DNA of 64,000 nucleotides from NCBI GenBank assembly GCA_905221605.1, contig CAJNDS010001902.1:174501-238500 (forward strand), written 5' to 3'. This DNA is from Symbiodinium natans. Its lineage: Eukaryota; Sar; Dinophyceae; Suessiales; Symbiodiniaceae. The position numbers and the translations under genes are program-made. The notes below the pieces were generated by a model. The model had not been told where the DNA came from, did no database searches, and saw only the letters and a list, made by a program, of their open reading frames with translations. This document shows, one piece after another, positions 17,401 through 30,630 of the stretch. Each line of letters begins with the position of its first letter. Positions within the stretch are counted from its first letter, which is position 1.

Positions 17401-20400
17401 ACTAAGGCGATGCATCATGTCACTACAAGAAGGGTCATTGCTGGGAGACATTTGTACAAGTTCAATACTCTAACACGTTGGAAAACCGAGCTCCTGAAAT
17501 TATCTTCGTGTGGGCTCTAGATTTCATTGTCACCGGGCGAAAGCCTGGCACTGCAGCACTGGCCTCAGCCTACTCCGTATGCATGCTTTGATCGAACTTG
17601 CACTGCATCGGCTTGATGCCGAAGACAGGCAATGGCTATCATCTGCACCATCATGACTGAAGGCACATTACTGCAACCTTACCCCTCGGAGTAGCCCCTG
17701 CTCGCTTTCCTATCGTGGCCCGGTCAGCTGTGTCTGGGGTCGTCAGGTGTCAAGGCAAATGCCCCGAAAGGACCCGAGAAGCTCCCCTGTAGTTTCTTTT
17801 GGCGCATGTTGAGGGCTTTGTTTCACTAAGGACTCCTAAAACCATCATCTTTAAATGAGCGCGTGCCTGGACTCTACATGGGGTCATGGCGGGCGCCTGG
17901 GCGAAGTCATGGAAACAGGGCAATGTGACAGGGCCTGGACGACCTTCGCCCCTTTGCCATATGCCCCGTCGTTTGCCCTTGACACGTTCACGCGCAGAGC
18001 ACACTTCATGCGATGCGCGACGACGAGCCTATGAGGAAGTGCTCTGCGTCAGAGAAACTAGCTGAAGATGGCGTTGGCCCCAAACAGGTAACAGACCATG
18101 TGACGGCGAAGCCATGGGATTGTCGTGATTGTCTACGCGGAGTACGAGCCGACCAGCCGGGTCAGCGTAAGGATGTGAGCTATCACTTGAGGACCTACCG
18201 TCGACAATGTTCACGTGCATGTAGCCTCTGCGGAGCATGCGCCTGCTTCTAGGGCCATTCAGGAAGATCAACCTTTTCGCTACAGGCTCCCTCCTTATCT
18301 CCTTATGCGGCACACGTGCGGGGGACGGTGTTCTGCTCGCTGCTTGCCGGCCTCCCATCTGAACTTTCGAATGCGAACAGACAGGAGATGTCCGCCTTGC
18401 CCATGACGAGGACTATCAAACGGATGCTGGGATGGGCAGCGATGTGCATTGAGAAGGTTCATGCCGGGAAGATCTTGCTCTGGCAGCGCTTGCCATGCAA
18501 CCGTTGGCAGACGCATCTTGTCTTAACAGGCAACGCAACCCGCAAGCAAGGCAAACGGCGTGGCAACGGAGTTGTCCTTGCAGTCAGGGTTTTACTTCCA
18601 ATCTTCAACTGCAGGCTGCTGCAATCACAAACATCGGCAGCTTTCGAGACAACCTTCTCTTCCAGCCACATGTCTTGATTGCCACCTCAGACGGGGTGCG
18701 AAGGGGTGTGCTTGAATGGGGCACCTGGCTGAAGCGGTCTGCAAATGCCTTGTCAATGTCTGCAAAGATTCATTTTGTCTTGGCCCTCTGACATCTGGAC
18801 AATCTGATTGCGTCTGCTTGCCTCATGCATACCGACGCAGACTCGGAATCTTGGCACTAGGTAGCCTGTGTGGTGCTGCCATGTTCATTGCAGCGACAAG
18901 CGGTAACCTTACGATTTCACATGCTCAAGAGTCCCAAGACGCCCGGTCACTAGGGCAAAAGACAAACGCATGCACATGCGAGCGCGCACATGCAACCTCG
19001 ACGAAGCAGGTATCAAAAGCATCATCGCTGGGCTGTACGAAGGCGATGCATCATGTCATTACAAGAAGGATCATTGCTGGGAGACATTTGTACAAGTTCA
19101 ATACTCTAACACGTTTGAAAAAAGAACTCCTGAAATTATCTTCGTGTGGGCTCTAGGGTTCATTGTCACCGGGCGAAAGCCTGGCACTGCAGCACTGGCC
19201 TCAGCCTACTCCGTATGCATGCTTTGATCGAACTTGCACTGCATCGGCTTGATGCCGAAGACAGGCAATGGCTATCATCTGCACCATCATGACTGAAGGC
19301 ACATTACTGCAACCTTACCCCTCGGAGTAGCCCCTGCTCGCTTTCCTATCGTGGCCCGGTCAGCTGTGTCTGGGGTCGTCAGGTGTCAAGGCAAATGCCC
19401 CGAAAGGACCCGAGAAGCTCCCCTGTAGTTTCTTTTGGCGCATGTTGAGGGCTTTGTTTCGCTAAGGACACCTAAAACCATCATCTTTAAATGAGCGCGT
19501 GCCTGGACTCTAAATGGGGTCATGGCGGGTGCCTTGGCGAAGTCATGGAAACAGGGCAATGTGACAGGGCCTGGACGACCTTTGGCAGACGCCAAAAAGC
19601 TCCCGAAGCGTTCACTTCTCTAGCAGTCCAAAGCCTTCCGCTGAGGCAAACCTAGGCGATGTAGCTTTCGTCAAGTCCGCCGCAAAGGCCCAAAACTTGG
19701 ACGAAGTTCTGAGTCATCCCCCCTCCAGCCATCCCCAAAGACGTCGGTTTGTGGACGGCCTGGGAGTGTGTCAGGGCTTGGCCGAGCTTTGCAAAGATGC
19801 TGCGAGGCGCAGCCCCTTTGCGCTAGCCCCCGTCGTGCGTCCTTGACACGTGAACGCGCCGAGCACACTTCATGTTATCTTGCTATGGGCCACGCTCCCA
19901 TGCGGAGTCCTGCAACTTGGCCAGATGGAGATTCGCGTCACAGGACCTCCTCTGGCCACAAACAGGTACCAGACCATGTGACAGCGAAGCTATGGGATTG
20001 TCATGATTGTCTGCACGGAGTACGAGCCAACAAGCCGGGTCAGCGTAAGGATGTGAGCTATCACTTGAGGACCTACCGTCGACAATGTTCACGTGCATGT
20101 AGCCTCTGCGGAGCATGCGCCTGCTTCTAGGGCCATTCAGGAAGATCAACCTTTTCGCTACAGGCTCCCTCCTTATCTCCTTATGCGGCACACGTGCGGG
20201 GGACGGTGCTCTGCTCGCTGCTTGCCGGCCTCCCATCTGAACTTTCGAATGCGAACAGACAGGAAATGTCCGCCTTGCCCATGACGAGGACTATCAAACG
20301 GATGCTGGGATGGGCAGCGATGTGCATTGAGAAGGTTCATGCCGGGAAGATCTTGCTCTGGCAGCGCTTGCCATGCAACCGTTGGCAGACGCATCTTGTC

Positions 20401-22640
20401 TTAACAGGCAACGCAACCCGCAAGCAAGGCAAACGGCGTGGCAACGGAGTTGTCCTTGCAGTCAGGGCTTTAGTTCCAATCTTCAACTGCAGGCTGCTGC
20501 AATCACAAACATCGGCGGCTTTCGAGACAACCTTCTCTTCCAGCCACATGTCTTGATTGCCACCTCAGACGGGGTGCGAAGGGGTGTGCTTGAATGGGGC
20601 ACCTGGCTGAAGCGGTCTGCAAATGCCTTGTCAATGTCTGCAAAGATTCATTTTGTCTTGGCCCTCTGACATCTAGGCAGTCTGACTGCGTGTGCTTGCT
20701 TCATGCATACCGACGCAGACTCGGAATCTTGGCATTAGGTAGCCTGTGTGGTGCTGCCATGTTCATTGCAGCGACAAGCGGTAACCTTACGAATTCACAT
20801 GCTCAAGAGTCCCAAGACGCCCGGTCACTAGGGCAAAAGACAAACGCATGCACATGCGAGCGCGCACATGCAGGCGCGAAGCAGCAGGCATCAAAAACAT
20901 CATCGCTGGGCTGTACGAAGGCGATGCATCATGTCATTACAAGAAGGATCATTGCTGGGAGACATTTGTACAAGTTCAATACTCTAACACGTTTGAAAAC
21001 CGAGCTCCTGAAATTATCTTCGTGTGGGCTCTAGGGTTCATTGTCACCGGGCGAAAGCCTGGCACTGCAGCACTGGCCTCAGCCTACTCCGTATGCATGC
21101 TCTAGTCGAACTTGCACTGCGTCGGCTTGATGCCGAAGACAGGCAATGGCCATCATCTGCACCATCATGACTGAAGGTACATTACTGCAACCTTCCCCCT
21201 CAAAGTAGCCCCTGCTCGCTTTCATATCGTGGCCCGGTCAGCTGTGTCTGGTGCATTCCGGTGTCAAGGCAAATGCCCCGAAAGGACCCGAAAAGCTTCC
21301 CTGTAGTTTCTTTTGGCACATGTCGAGGGCTTTGTTTCGCTAAGGACATCTATAACCATCATCTTTAAATGAGCGCGTGCCTGGACTCTAAATGGGGTCA
21401 TGGCGGGCAACTGGGCGAAGTCATGGAAACAGGGCAATGTGACAGGGCCTGGACGACCTTAGCCCCTTTGCCAAATGGCCCGTCGTTTACCCTTGACACG
21501 TTCACGCGCAGAGCACACTTCATGCGATGCGCGACGACGAGCCTATGAGGAAGTGTTCTGCGTCAGAGAAACTAGCTGAAGATGGCGTTGGCCCCAAACA
21601 GGTAACAGACCATGTGATGGCGAAGCTATGGGATTGTCGTGATTGTCTACGTGGAGTACGAGCCGACCAGCCGGGTCAGCGTAAGGATGTGAGCTATCAC
21701 TTGAGGACCTACCGTCGACAATGCTCACGTGCATGTAGCCTCTGCGGAGCATGCGCCTGCTTCTAGGGCCATTCAGGAAGATCAACCTTTTCGCTACAGG
21801 CTCCCTCCTTATCTCCTTATGCGGCACACGTGCGGGGGACGGTGCTCTGCTCGCTGCTTGCCGGCCTCCCATCTGAACTTTCGAATGCGAACAGACAGGA
21901 AATGTCCGCCTTGCCCATGACGAGGACTATCAAACGGATGCTGGGATGGGCAGCGATGTGCATTGAGAAGGTTCATGCCGGGAAGATCTTGCTCTGGCAG
22001 CGCTTGCCATGCAACCGTTGGCAGACGCATCTTGTCTTAACAGGCAACGCAACCCGCAAGCAAGGCAAACGGCGTGGCAACGGAGTTATCCTTGCAGTCA
22101 GGGCTTTACTTCCAATCTTCAACTGCAGGCTGCTGCAATCACAAACATCGGCGGCTTTCGAGACAGGCTTCTCTTCCAGCCACATGTCTTGATTGCCACC
22201 TCAGATAAATTGCGAAGGGGTGCAAAGTGGTGTGCTTGAGTGGGGCACCTGAAGCAGCGGGGCGGCCTGCAAATGCCTGGTCAATGTCGTCTGGGCAATC
22301 TGATTGCGCCTGCTTGGCTCATGCCTTGCTGCACTGCAATCTGCTTCGCATGCCGATGCAGACTCGGAATCTTGGCGTTAGGTACCCTTTGTACTGCCAT
22401 GTTCACTCTGTTCTCTAGAGCACGGGCCCACTTTGAGGCTTGATCCCTGGCCGTCACCCCTGAAATAGAGAAAACCATGCGCGAACCGACAGCAAGCGCG
22501 GGACACAGCAGGATCCGGACTTGTCAACGCAAACTTCGGATTCCCGGTGTCAGGGGGGTAGGGTGAGGACATGGTCTGATTGGTCAGTGGCGCAGGACTT
22601 CACAGTTGACCCCAACGCTCTGGATTCCATGCAGGTGTGA
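14488..22640 (+). repeat. five large tandem units of 1.46-1.88 kb
   Basis: The marker GCA(C)TGCAGC.CTGGCCTCA recurs at 14488, 16088, 17548, 19182 and 21060. Other landmarks keep order in the units: ATGTTCACGTGCATGTAGCC, GCGCTTGCCATGCAACCG and GGCTTTCGAGACA. Units three to five are about 90-95% similar by eye; the first two are older and diverged. Unit lengths differ because of internal deletions such as the block near 19600-19930. Open frames of 60-146 codons occur in many frames at once and are broken between copies, so I see no gene. Confidence 0.85.
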
Positions 22641-22830
22641 CACGGCCCCATGTCCTTGAGGCGGAATTACACGCTGAGATCATCTCGTTCCTGAACTCTT
22701 CCGCAATGCAGGTGCAGCAGCGTGCAGTAACCGTACTCAGCAACCTTTTGCTACCACACGCTGAGAATTCACAAGTGTCCAAACACGCTTGGCTGCCGGC
22801 GGCCACCCTCCGAGCAGAGCTAAGAAACCA
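22640..22830 (+). other. possible armadillo/HEAT-type exon fragment
   Basis: The plus frame after CATGCAG reads LEAELHAEIISFLNSSAMQV then QQRAVTVLSNLLLPHAENSQ. The pattern of a helix ending in FLNSS..QVQQRAV..L.NLL is typical of armadillo/HEAT repeats such as HGH1-like proteins. It sits exactly at the end of the tandem array. No second repeat is visible. Confidence 0.3.
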
Positions 22831-23040
22831 CGTACACATTCACAGCACAGCGTCAAACAAAAAGCCCTGGGCAGCCTCACGCGCCTCACGCGCCTCACGC
22901 GCTCACGACTCACGCTGGCAGCGCCGGGACAGCACACGGCACCACGAAATACGACACCTCGTGACCAAAGGCGCCACTCTGCAACCCAGCATCCCCGAGG
23001 CGAAGGACCCCAAACCGAACAAGAGCGACCTGCGTTAAAC

Positions 23041-23225
23041 GAGGAGCCAAGGATGGGCGAGTCACTGGCAGAAACGAACCTTGACGAGCTTTCTGTGTGT
23101 GTCAAGCTGCGGGGATTTTTGCAGAGCTCAGCCAAGCAAGTGCTTCTTACGGAGCGTTTTCACCCCCCTGGAGGCCCTGGTGCAGCCTCTGAAAGACCTG
23201 AGGGCCATCAGGAAAGGAATCGCGT
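23041..23225 (+). pseudogene. frameshifted coding-like fragment
   Basis: One plus frame reads MGESLAETNLDELSVCVKLR then GFLQSSAKQVLLTE. At about 23155 the protein-like signal moves to another frame, SVFTPLEALVQPLKDLRAIR. That looks like one helical protein broken by a frameshift. It could belong with the fragment at 22640-22830. From 23230 to 25780 I see nothing I can name. Confidence 0.3.
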
Positions 23226-25780
23226 CATACAAGGCTGCAGAAACAGAAAGCCCTGCGAATCCCAAACCATCCCACAGCCTTGGTCGAATCCCACGTCGAA
23301 GCTACCAGTGGCGAGAGGGGCACCCGGAGTTTTCCAGTTGCAGCTCCGGCCTCGGCAAGGGACGCAAGGGACAACGAAATCTTGCCAGAGCCGAAGCATC
23401 TACAAGCGTGTAGCTGCAAAGCCTGCTTGGCGAAGCAGCACGGGCTTGCATGGTGCCAATGCCAGCTCGCTCAGCTTTCTTTTCCCTGCATGGTCAGATG
23501 GGCTCCAAGATGTAGCAGAGCTGACAGCAGCTGTGCCGTGAGCAGAAGCAGAGTTGCACCATCCGCCCGCGAAGCGAGACACCCCAACATGCAAGAGGTG
23601 CGTGTCCACAGAGAAAGTCCCGAACAAGATATCTGCTGCTGGCAGTACTTGACTGCTTGTTGAGGATGCAGCTTCACTCAGCGGCCGACGTGTCAATGTT
23701 CCTTGGCTGCAAAGAGTCCACGGGAAAAATGCAGAGTAGCGGGTGCCAGGTTGCGCGAGAAATCGGGCCGGAAATTTGAGAACTGTTCCTGAGCTTTAGT
23801 AGGCTTTGAGTAAGCTTGCTGCACTTTGGCACCTATCTAAAGTTTTGTTGGAGGGAGAATAACAACAAGTGCTGCTGGCGCTGCCACGCTTGCCGGCAGC
23901 GCATGTCCGTGTAGGCTTGCTCCTTGTAGCGACAACGGCCACTGGACAAAGCATGTTTTGGAGAAATCCGACAGGTCCTGCAATACGCGCAGCTTGTGGA
24001 TGATCAAGCATAAGGAGCATTCGGCCAAGCAATGTGCTTCTTCACGTGATGCTGCGACGCGAAGCTACTGGCCGCAGCTTGGCATCTGCGGCTGGGCAAA
24101 CCCGACTGCTTGCCGGCAATCACAGCCGCGTGCCTGTGCCTGCATCATGCCTCTACCATTTCACAACCTCCACCACATTACCCGGTGAGGGAGACACTGC
24201 TCACGAGTGCTCTGCCTGTGTGGCACGCGGTGATCTTTGGATTTCGGCAAGTTTCCGTCTACAAAACCCGCCCGTCCCGGCTGATATGGACGACAAGCGT
24301 GCTATCGAACAGGTACCGGCATGAGTAGCCCTGACCGAAGAGGTGCGGAGCTTATTCTGGGCAAGCAGCTTCTCCAGAAAGCGTTGCAGACGTCAGGGCA
24401 CATCAAGGACTCCTTGCACGGAATGTTGCAAGCTTTTCAAGCCTTTGCACCACTGAAATGAACTTTGCAGGGTGCTCCGTGTGCTTGGCCGGTGGGCAAG
24501 ACGAGAGTTGGGGGTTCTTCCGCACGTCACGAGGACACGACTCAATGGTGACCTGGCGCTTTGACAACCACACGCCTCGCAGCAAAACCCCTCCGTGCAG
24601 GCCATCGGCAGCTGCGGCGAGCCATCAAGAGGCGTCCTGTGGCAACTGCATGCAACTGCCTCAGGCGGCATGGCAGGACGCGGATGCGATAGCGCGTTGC
24701 TTTCACTCCATGTGAGTCCGGCACCGTGACGTCATCAAACGGAGACCAATGGAAGACCTCCGCCTTTCTACAGAACGCAGATTGCACTGACACCGACAAG
24801 CTAGCTGCCGATGATTTCTTTCCACTTTGTAAGCAGCCAAGGCTCGACTCTCATGCCTGCTGAGACTTGTAGCCGAAGTATGCTTAGGATCTTGCATAAG
24901 GAAGTAGTCGAGCGGACAGTTGTCAGCCAGGTGACTGGGCAACTGCACTCTGCTGCGCTTGCGGATCTCACAACAGGCAACACGATGCAAGTGGTGTGAC
25001 TGGCGTTTCGTGGCCTCGGAAGTTGCCTCAAGCTTAGAACCTGTTGCTTGCTAACCTGGCTGGTGCTAGAAGGTCACCAGAAACACTAGGTACAAAAAGC
25101 CTGAAACAAAACACCTGGGCGGGCATTTTGCACAGCGAAGCTTGCGGAGCCTCTGCACTTTGTGCGGTTTTGCGTTCTTACTACGTGTAGAATTGTTCCG
25201 CGGAGTTCCTTTGTCATTTGTTGCGTGGGGGATCGGGGCACGGGATTGGAGGGTTTGGGCGAAGCGTCATTGCCAGCCAAGAAAATCAGCATCGGGGTCG
25301 CTGTGCCCTGCAAAGCGGTCAGGACCGAACACCCACTTAGCTAAGCGGCCTTCCTATACTGGGGTCCCATTTTTGGGTGAATATAATTAAGGGTACCAGA
25401 CAGGAACCGCAATATCGAGGCCGGTCGGAATACTCAGCTTCGTGCCAGGTCGTGCTCGGCAGGTGGGACATGACGCTGCTAAGACGATGGCAGCATGGAT
25501 GCGTAATCAACTCACTTGTATGCAGCACATGTTCCCCCGAACCTCTGTAGTGGAGGTGCGCCAGGCCACACAGAGACATGCACGTCAGAGAACAAAGCCC
25601 TGCTCGCGACATGGCGAGCACGGGAACCAGCCTTCAGCCACGAAATCGGTCACAAGAGAGCTTGGCCGGGTACGGGCATCCGCGCGTCCGGACTTCAGCT
25701 TGTAGAGCCGGGCTGGCCGCTGAGCATGAAGCTCACCAGAAGGCGAAGTCAGTCGAGTGCAAATGGGCGCTGTGGCTTGG

Positions 25781-26632
25781 GAATCTCGGTGGGAGCGCCA
25801 GGAGGCCCGGCAGCCGAAAGCAATCACAGGAGCACAGCCAGCTCAAGAAGCCCACATCGCGCTGCCGAGACAACGCCGCAGAGCCCACCCTGCTGCAAGA
25901 ACGATCCGCGGAGTCGACGGCACCTGCCATCACCTGCCATGCACAAGCGACTTAAGGGACCAAGTGAACGCCTCGAGCTCCTGTGAATTAAGGCTTTAGG
26001 GGATGGGAGCGCTTCATTCATTACTCCAAGATGCCTTGCTTGTGGCACCCGAACATCCGGAACCCGGCTCTCAGCAGGCTGCGACATCCGACTCCACATC
26101 CTCTCGCTGCTACACACGGTGCACGTGGTGCTAGACATCCAGTCAACCTATTGGTAGTTGACGCAGCAACTTTCGCGGGCATGTGCCCAGCATGTCCTGG
26201 CGTTGCATTGGCTAAGGCGTTGCGTGGCGGCAAGAACTTGTTGCAATCTCCTGACATGGCAGACACACTAGAGACTGTCCTCGCGGCCGCGCCTGCAGAG
26301 CCGTCGAATCAACAGCTGAGTGCTGCTGCTGACCGAGCAAGACCAAGTCTTCTTTTGGGCTAACGCGCTGACCCGCCTCCGCGAACACGTCGCAACGCCA
26401 ACACTGCAGGATAGTTTGCCCATTGTGATCTGGACACCGCCATGCTCTTGGGGCAGTTCCCGGCATATGCCTTTCGAAGTAAACAACGTCAAGCCAGCCC
26501 AGAAGCTGATCACCAGCAGCAGGCCTGTCACCCATGCACAAGCAGGCGCCGCCCGAAGTCGCAGACGGGCAGCGAAGGAGCCGCCGCAGCTTCCACGGCG
26601 CCCGCACATCAGGGTGCCCAATGGCACACAGA
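25781..26632 (+). repeat. segmental duplication, copy 1
   Basis: About 850 bp, from GAATCTCGG.GGGAGCGCC to GGGTGCCCAAT.GCACACA, recurs at 27578-28430 with roughly 95% identity by eye. A shorter diverged copy is at 32926-33480. A plus frame in it (EQDQVFFWANALTRLREHV) stays open in copies 1 and 2 and for about 30 codons in copy 3, but other frames are open too. Confidence 0.85.
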
Positions 26633-26846
26633 ATGGGCGGGTACCTGCGTGTGCACTCGGCTGAGTCGTGCTTCCAAACATCGAACAAATCACGCCAGAA
26701 TGAAGCTGACAGATCAACTCCTGCTTGCAAACCGACTTGAATCTTACCCTGCTTTTGCAACTTTTGGAGAGCGAGCCAACTTTGGGTCCAGCCTCAGACG
26801 GTCTCCTTGGCGAGCTCTGCTCGCAGCAGCATGTTCCCACGTCTTA

Positions 26847-26893
26847 ACCTAACCCTAAACCCTAAACCCTAAACCCTGAACGCTGAACCCTAA
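26847..26893 (-). repeat. CCCTAAA interstitial tract
   Basis: Six CCCTAAA-type units, two of them degenerate (CCCTGAACGCTGAACC). Confidence 0.85.
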
Positions 26894-26894
26894 A

Positions 26895-27020
26895 ACCTTC
26901 CACGAGCTTTTCCAGCAACTTGGCCAGACGATGATGCAGCAAGAGCCCTGCAGGCTGTTTGGGAGGCTTCTTCACCAAATTGCAAGGCGAACCCCTCCTC
27001 GCTTCGCTACTCATGGTCAA
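26895..27020 (+). other. exon-like fragment between telomere-type tracts
   Basis: The plus frame reads TFHELFQQLGQTMMQQEPCR then LFGRLLHQIARRTPPRFATH. It lies exactly between CCCTAAA (left) and TTTAGGG (27025-27055, right), the arrangement seen repeatedly in the first 13 kb. Family unknown. From 27060 to 27577 I see nothing. Confidence 0.35.
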
Positions 27021-27577
27021 AAAAGGTTTAGGGTTTAGGGTTTAGGGTTTAGGACTCTAGGTTTTATTTTTTAAGTGCAGGAGTCTAGGGGTCACGGCCG
27101 CCTTCTTAACCAAGAGCTCTGAAGTTCGAAAAGGCAACCCTCCTTTGCAGCCGTGAACACTATCAAGCCTCCCCCGGCATCTTCAATCCGCGCCATCACG
27201 CATGTCCGGAGGCGTTTAGAAGCCCTTCCGTTGCGAGGCATAGGCTTAAGACAGCAGAACTGAAACTCAGCCTTTGAGAGGCAAACCTCTGCCCCGAGAA
27301 AACTTCATGCTACTGGGCTGGTCGCGCATGTGGATGCCTGGATATGATTAGGTTGTCAGGCATCGAAGTACATCACGTCAAAGCCCTGAGAGACGCGTCG
27401 TGTTAGAACATGTGAAATGACGTCCACCCTATGGCAGCCACCTGACCAGCATGTTCCAAGTTCATCTCAAGCAGCTTGCGATCGGCTTGAAACGCTGCTT
27501 CTGGAAAGAAGTCGGGGCGAGCACTTGCATCCTCTCCAAAGATGTGATGAAGCTTATACTCTGACACGTCCCACACG

Positions 27578-28430
27578 TGAATCTCGGGGGGAGCGCCTCA
27601 GGAGGCCCGGCAGCCGAAAGCAATCACAGGAGCACAGCCAGCTCAAGAAGCCCGCATCGCGCACATCTCGCCGCCGAGACAACGCCGCAGAGCCGAACCT
27701 TCTGAAAGAACGATCCATGGAGTCGACGGAACTTGCCATCACCTGCAAACAAGGGACCAAGTGATCGCCTCGAGCTCCTGTGAATTAAGGCTGGAGGGGA
27801 TGGGAGCGCTTCATTCATTACTCCAAGATGCCTTGCTTGTGGCACCCGAACATCCGGAACCCAGCTCTCAGCAAGCTGCGACATCCGACTCCACATCCTC
27901 TCGCTGCTACACACGGTGCACGTGGTGCTAGACATCCAGTCAACCTATTGGTAGGTTGACGCAGCAACTTTCGCGGGCATGTGCCCAGCATGTCCTGGCG
28001 TTGCATTGGCTAAGGCGTTGCGTGGCGGCAAGAACTTGTTGCAATCTCCTGACATGGCAGACACACTACAGACTGTCCTCGCGGCCGCGCCTGCAGAGCC
28101 GTCGAATCAACAGCTGAGTGCTGCTGCTGATCGAGCAAGACCAAGTCTTCTTTTGGGCTAACGCGCTGACCCGCCTCCGTGAACACGTCGCAACGCCAAC
28201 ACTGCAGGATAGTTTGCCCATTGTGATCTGGACACCGCCATGCTCTTGGGGCAGTTCCCGGCATATGCCTTTCGAACTAAACAACGTCAAGCCAGCCCAG
28301 AAGCTGATCACCAGCAGCAGACCTGTCACCCATGCACAAGCAGGCGCCGCCCGAAGACGCAGGCGGGCAGCGAAGGAGCCGCCGCAGCTTCCACGGCACC
28401 CGCACGTCAGGGTGCCCAATCGCACACAAA
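27578..28430 (+). repeat. segmental duplication, copy 2
   Basis: Partner of 25781-26632, displaced by about 1.8 kb in direct orientation. Sequence from 28431 to 29186 is unrecognised, although a GTG-started frame stays open to 29110. Confidence 0.85.
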
Positions 28431-29186
28431 AAACGGAAGACGCCTGGCTAAGAGCTGCGGGACAAATTGCTTGCATCAACGCTCGAACTTTTTTGAGCTC
28501 CAGGCACCCGCTGAGGCTCATGCGGGTGACCAACTGGCGAACAGCCCAAAATGCAAAAAGGTGGAGGTGCATGCTGGCCAAGCAGAACAGCGAGGATCTG
28601 CTAGCAGAGAGATCCTTCCAGCTGACTGCGGGCTTGCATGCACAGCGCTGCATGGGAGCGCCGAAGCGAAGGTACCAAAAGAAGTCTTGCCTAAGTCGGA
28701 GCCTGTACCCCTGCCACTGTTACTGCCTCTTGCGTGGCAGGGGCTCGCACGTGCACTTACATGGACGCGTGTGCCGCTACAGTGGGCCATGCAGCCAGGC
28801 TGGTGTCTCGAAGCATTCCGACCTTGCCTTGACAGAAGAAACGCTTTCTTGCAACAAGGAGCCCACAGAACCTCTTCGTGGTGACTGCTTCGGCTTGGCT
28901 ACATTAGGGAACATGTGCTTGGGCCACGTCTCAGAAGGCCAAAGCCAGAAGCAGTGGGAAGAGGACAGTGTTCGAACACGGCCTGCAATGCTACATAAAG
29001 ATGACCTCGGAGGTCGGCTCCTCTCACTGGAAGGTTTCTGGAGCACGCAGGGCAGCTCGCGGGTTTCGGTGGCGGAGCCCGCTGTCCCTGGCCAGAACGT
29101 TCAAGCTTAAGCTTGGAGCAGCTATCAAGTCGCACTAAGCAGCTGCGTGGCTGACATGATCACTGAATGGCGGGAAGTGATTCCAG

Positions 29187-29552
29187 GTGTTGAGCCTACT
29201 TAGAGGGCCATCGTTGCATTCTCTCACACAGTTCATGCGGACCTTATGTCATCCAGCTAAGGATTCCCGACTTTGCCCTGAGCCACTGTTGCAGCCGACG
29301 TTGATGACGGATTGTGCAGCAACTGCTTCCTGCAGCCGTGCCGAATTGCTTGACTTGCTCTCATCTCTCTTGCCAGCAATGCTTGGCGACAATGAGGCTG
29401 AATCCGTCCTGAGAGCCAGCAGATCAGACCAGCACCTTGCACTACTAGGACTAGACCGGTACTCCGCAAGTCTTGAACTACGCATGCATGCTTTTGCTCA
29501 ACAGTACATATGCTGTTGGTCCGCCGCACGGGGCTCCAATGCTCGCAGATGA
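29187..29552 (+). pseudogene. possible degenerate acyl-carrier-protein (PKS-like) fragment
   Basis: A 121-codon plus frame, without ATG start, contains AELLDLLSSLLPAMLGDNEA, then LLGLDRYSASLELRMHAFAQ. The second string resembles the LGLDSL.A.ELR motif of polyketide or fatty-acid acyl carrier domains. The serine that carries phosphopantetheine would be replaced (DSL to DRY), so the domain could not be loaded if the match is right. Dinoflagellates are rich in polyketide synthase genes (family knowledge). No ketosynthase or other PKS domain is nearby. Confidence 0.3.
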
Positions 29553-30630
29553 AGCACTGATTGAGTATGTTATGCTTCTGAAGATGCTAGGTTCACATGC
29601 CAGGGATAATAGTAGTATAGGGTCTATGGCCCCCAATTTTAGGGTTCATTTGGTAGAAGCTCCCGGTGCGCCACCCCCCTCGAGTTAGCCGGCTTCGGAA
29701 AGCTGCGAAACGTTTCATGAGTCTTACGCAACACTCCTCGCAGCCTGTGCATGAAATCAGGGTCTCACTACAACGTAGTAACATCCAGCTGCTAGGTCAC
29801 CACAGGCGCTGCCTGCAAAGCACTGAGGCCTGGAGAGTCAAAAGACTGGTGGGAAGTGCAACGAAGCGGCTTGGTGTGAGCCCTAGTTCCTGACCAACGG
29901 CGTTTGCAAAGCCATCCCAGCTACCAACCTTTGCGCACCCGATCCTGCCATCACTTCTGCAGCATGAGCCGGGGAAATCTCACGCAAGCCGCCTTTGCCA
30001 CGCACACCTCCGCATCGCAACCACGTGCGGATGTGCGAAGGATGCTGGCACTGACTGCACGCCCACCAGTGTAAACAAGGGATACGGAGCACTGAGCCAG
30101 CCAAAGGTTCGGGCAAAGCGGCACCTTGCAACAAGGGCTCGCCGCCCCTCATGACGAACAATTCTGTACCGGCTGAACGGCCGGATGTGAACTGCAAGAT
30201 GTAGGGTACAAACTGCATGGCGACAGCCCAGAGTCACAGGCTTCTCGCAGCAGGGCCTTCCAAATCTCGGGCAATGCGAGGAAAGACTTCAGTCACTTCG
30301 GCTACGCGGAATCCGACAGAAGGCCGCCTTCCCCCTTGTAGGTCAATCTTGACCCAGGATGCCACAGAAGGGTCCAGAAGCATCGCCTCGAACTAAAGCA
30401 GGGTGCAGGAAAAGTCTAGGGGTGAGGGCTTCAGGTTTAGGGTTTGAGGTATAGTCGCCCAGATAATGCCCCCGAGTCCAGGGCATACGCTTCTGGACTT
30501 TTCACTTGGTGTTCGCGAACAGGTTCGGCTGCAGTGTTCGACCCCGGTCGAGGTTTGCGTCAGTTGTTGAGGACCTTCTGCAGTGACATGAGGCCTTGCT
30601 GGGTTCCAGCTATGGTCACGTCAAGCCGCC

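Noticed and set aside
18029-21872. 109-117-codon frames repeated in the large tandem units
   Set aside because: They recur only because the DNA unit recurs; several frames of each unit are open and older units do not keep them.
22789-23541. 250-codon plus-strand frame
   Set aside because: Starts at TTG, low-complexity Arg/Thr/Pro composition from a CCTCACGCG repeat, and competes with a better frame at 22640-22830.
26212-26760. 182-codon minus-strand frame
   Set aside because: Inside the segmental duplication; broken in the second copy; opposite strand equally open.
28118-29110. 330-codon plus-strand frame
   Set aside because: It starts at GTG, its first third is duplicated sequence, and frames of about 200 codons are open on both strands over the same DNA, so openness reflects few stop codons. 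No domain recognised.
30500-30560. tRNA B-box-like string GTGTTCGACCCC
   Set aside because: No matching A box or cloverleaf found around it.
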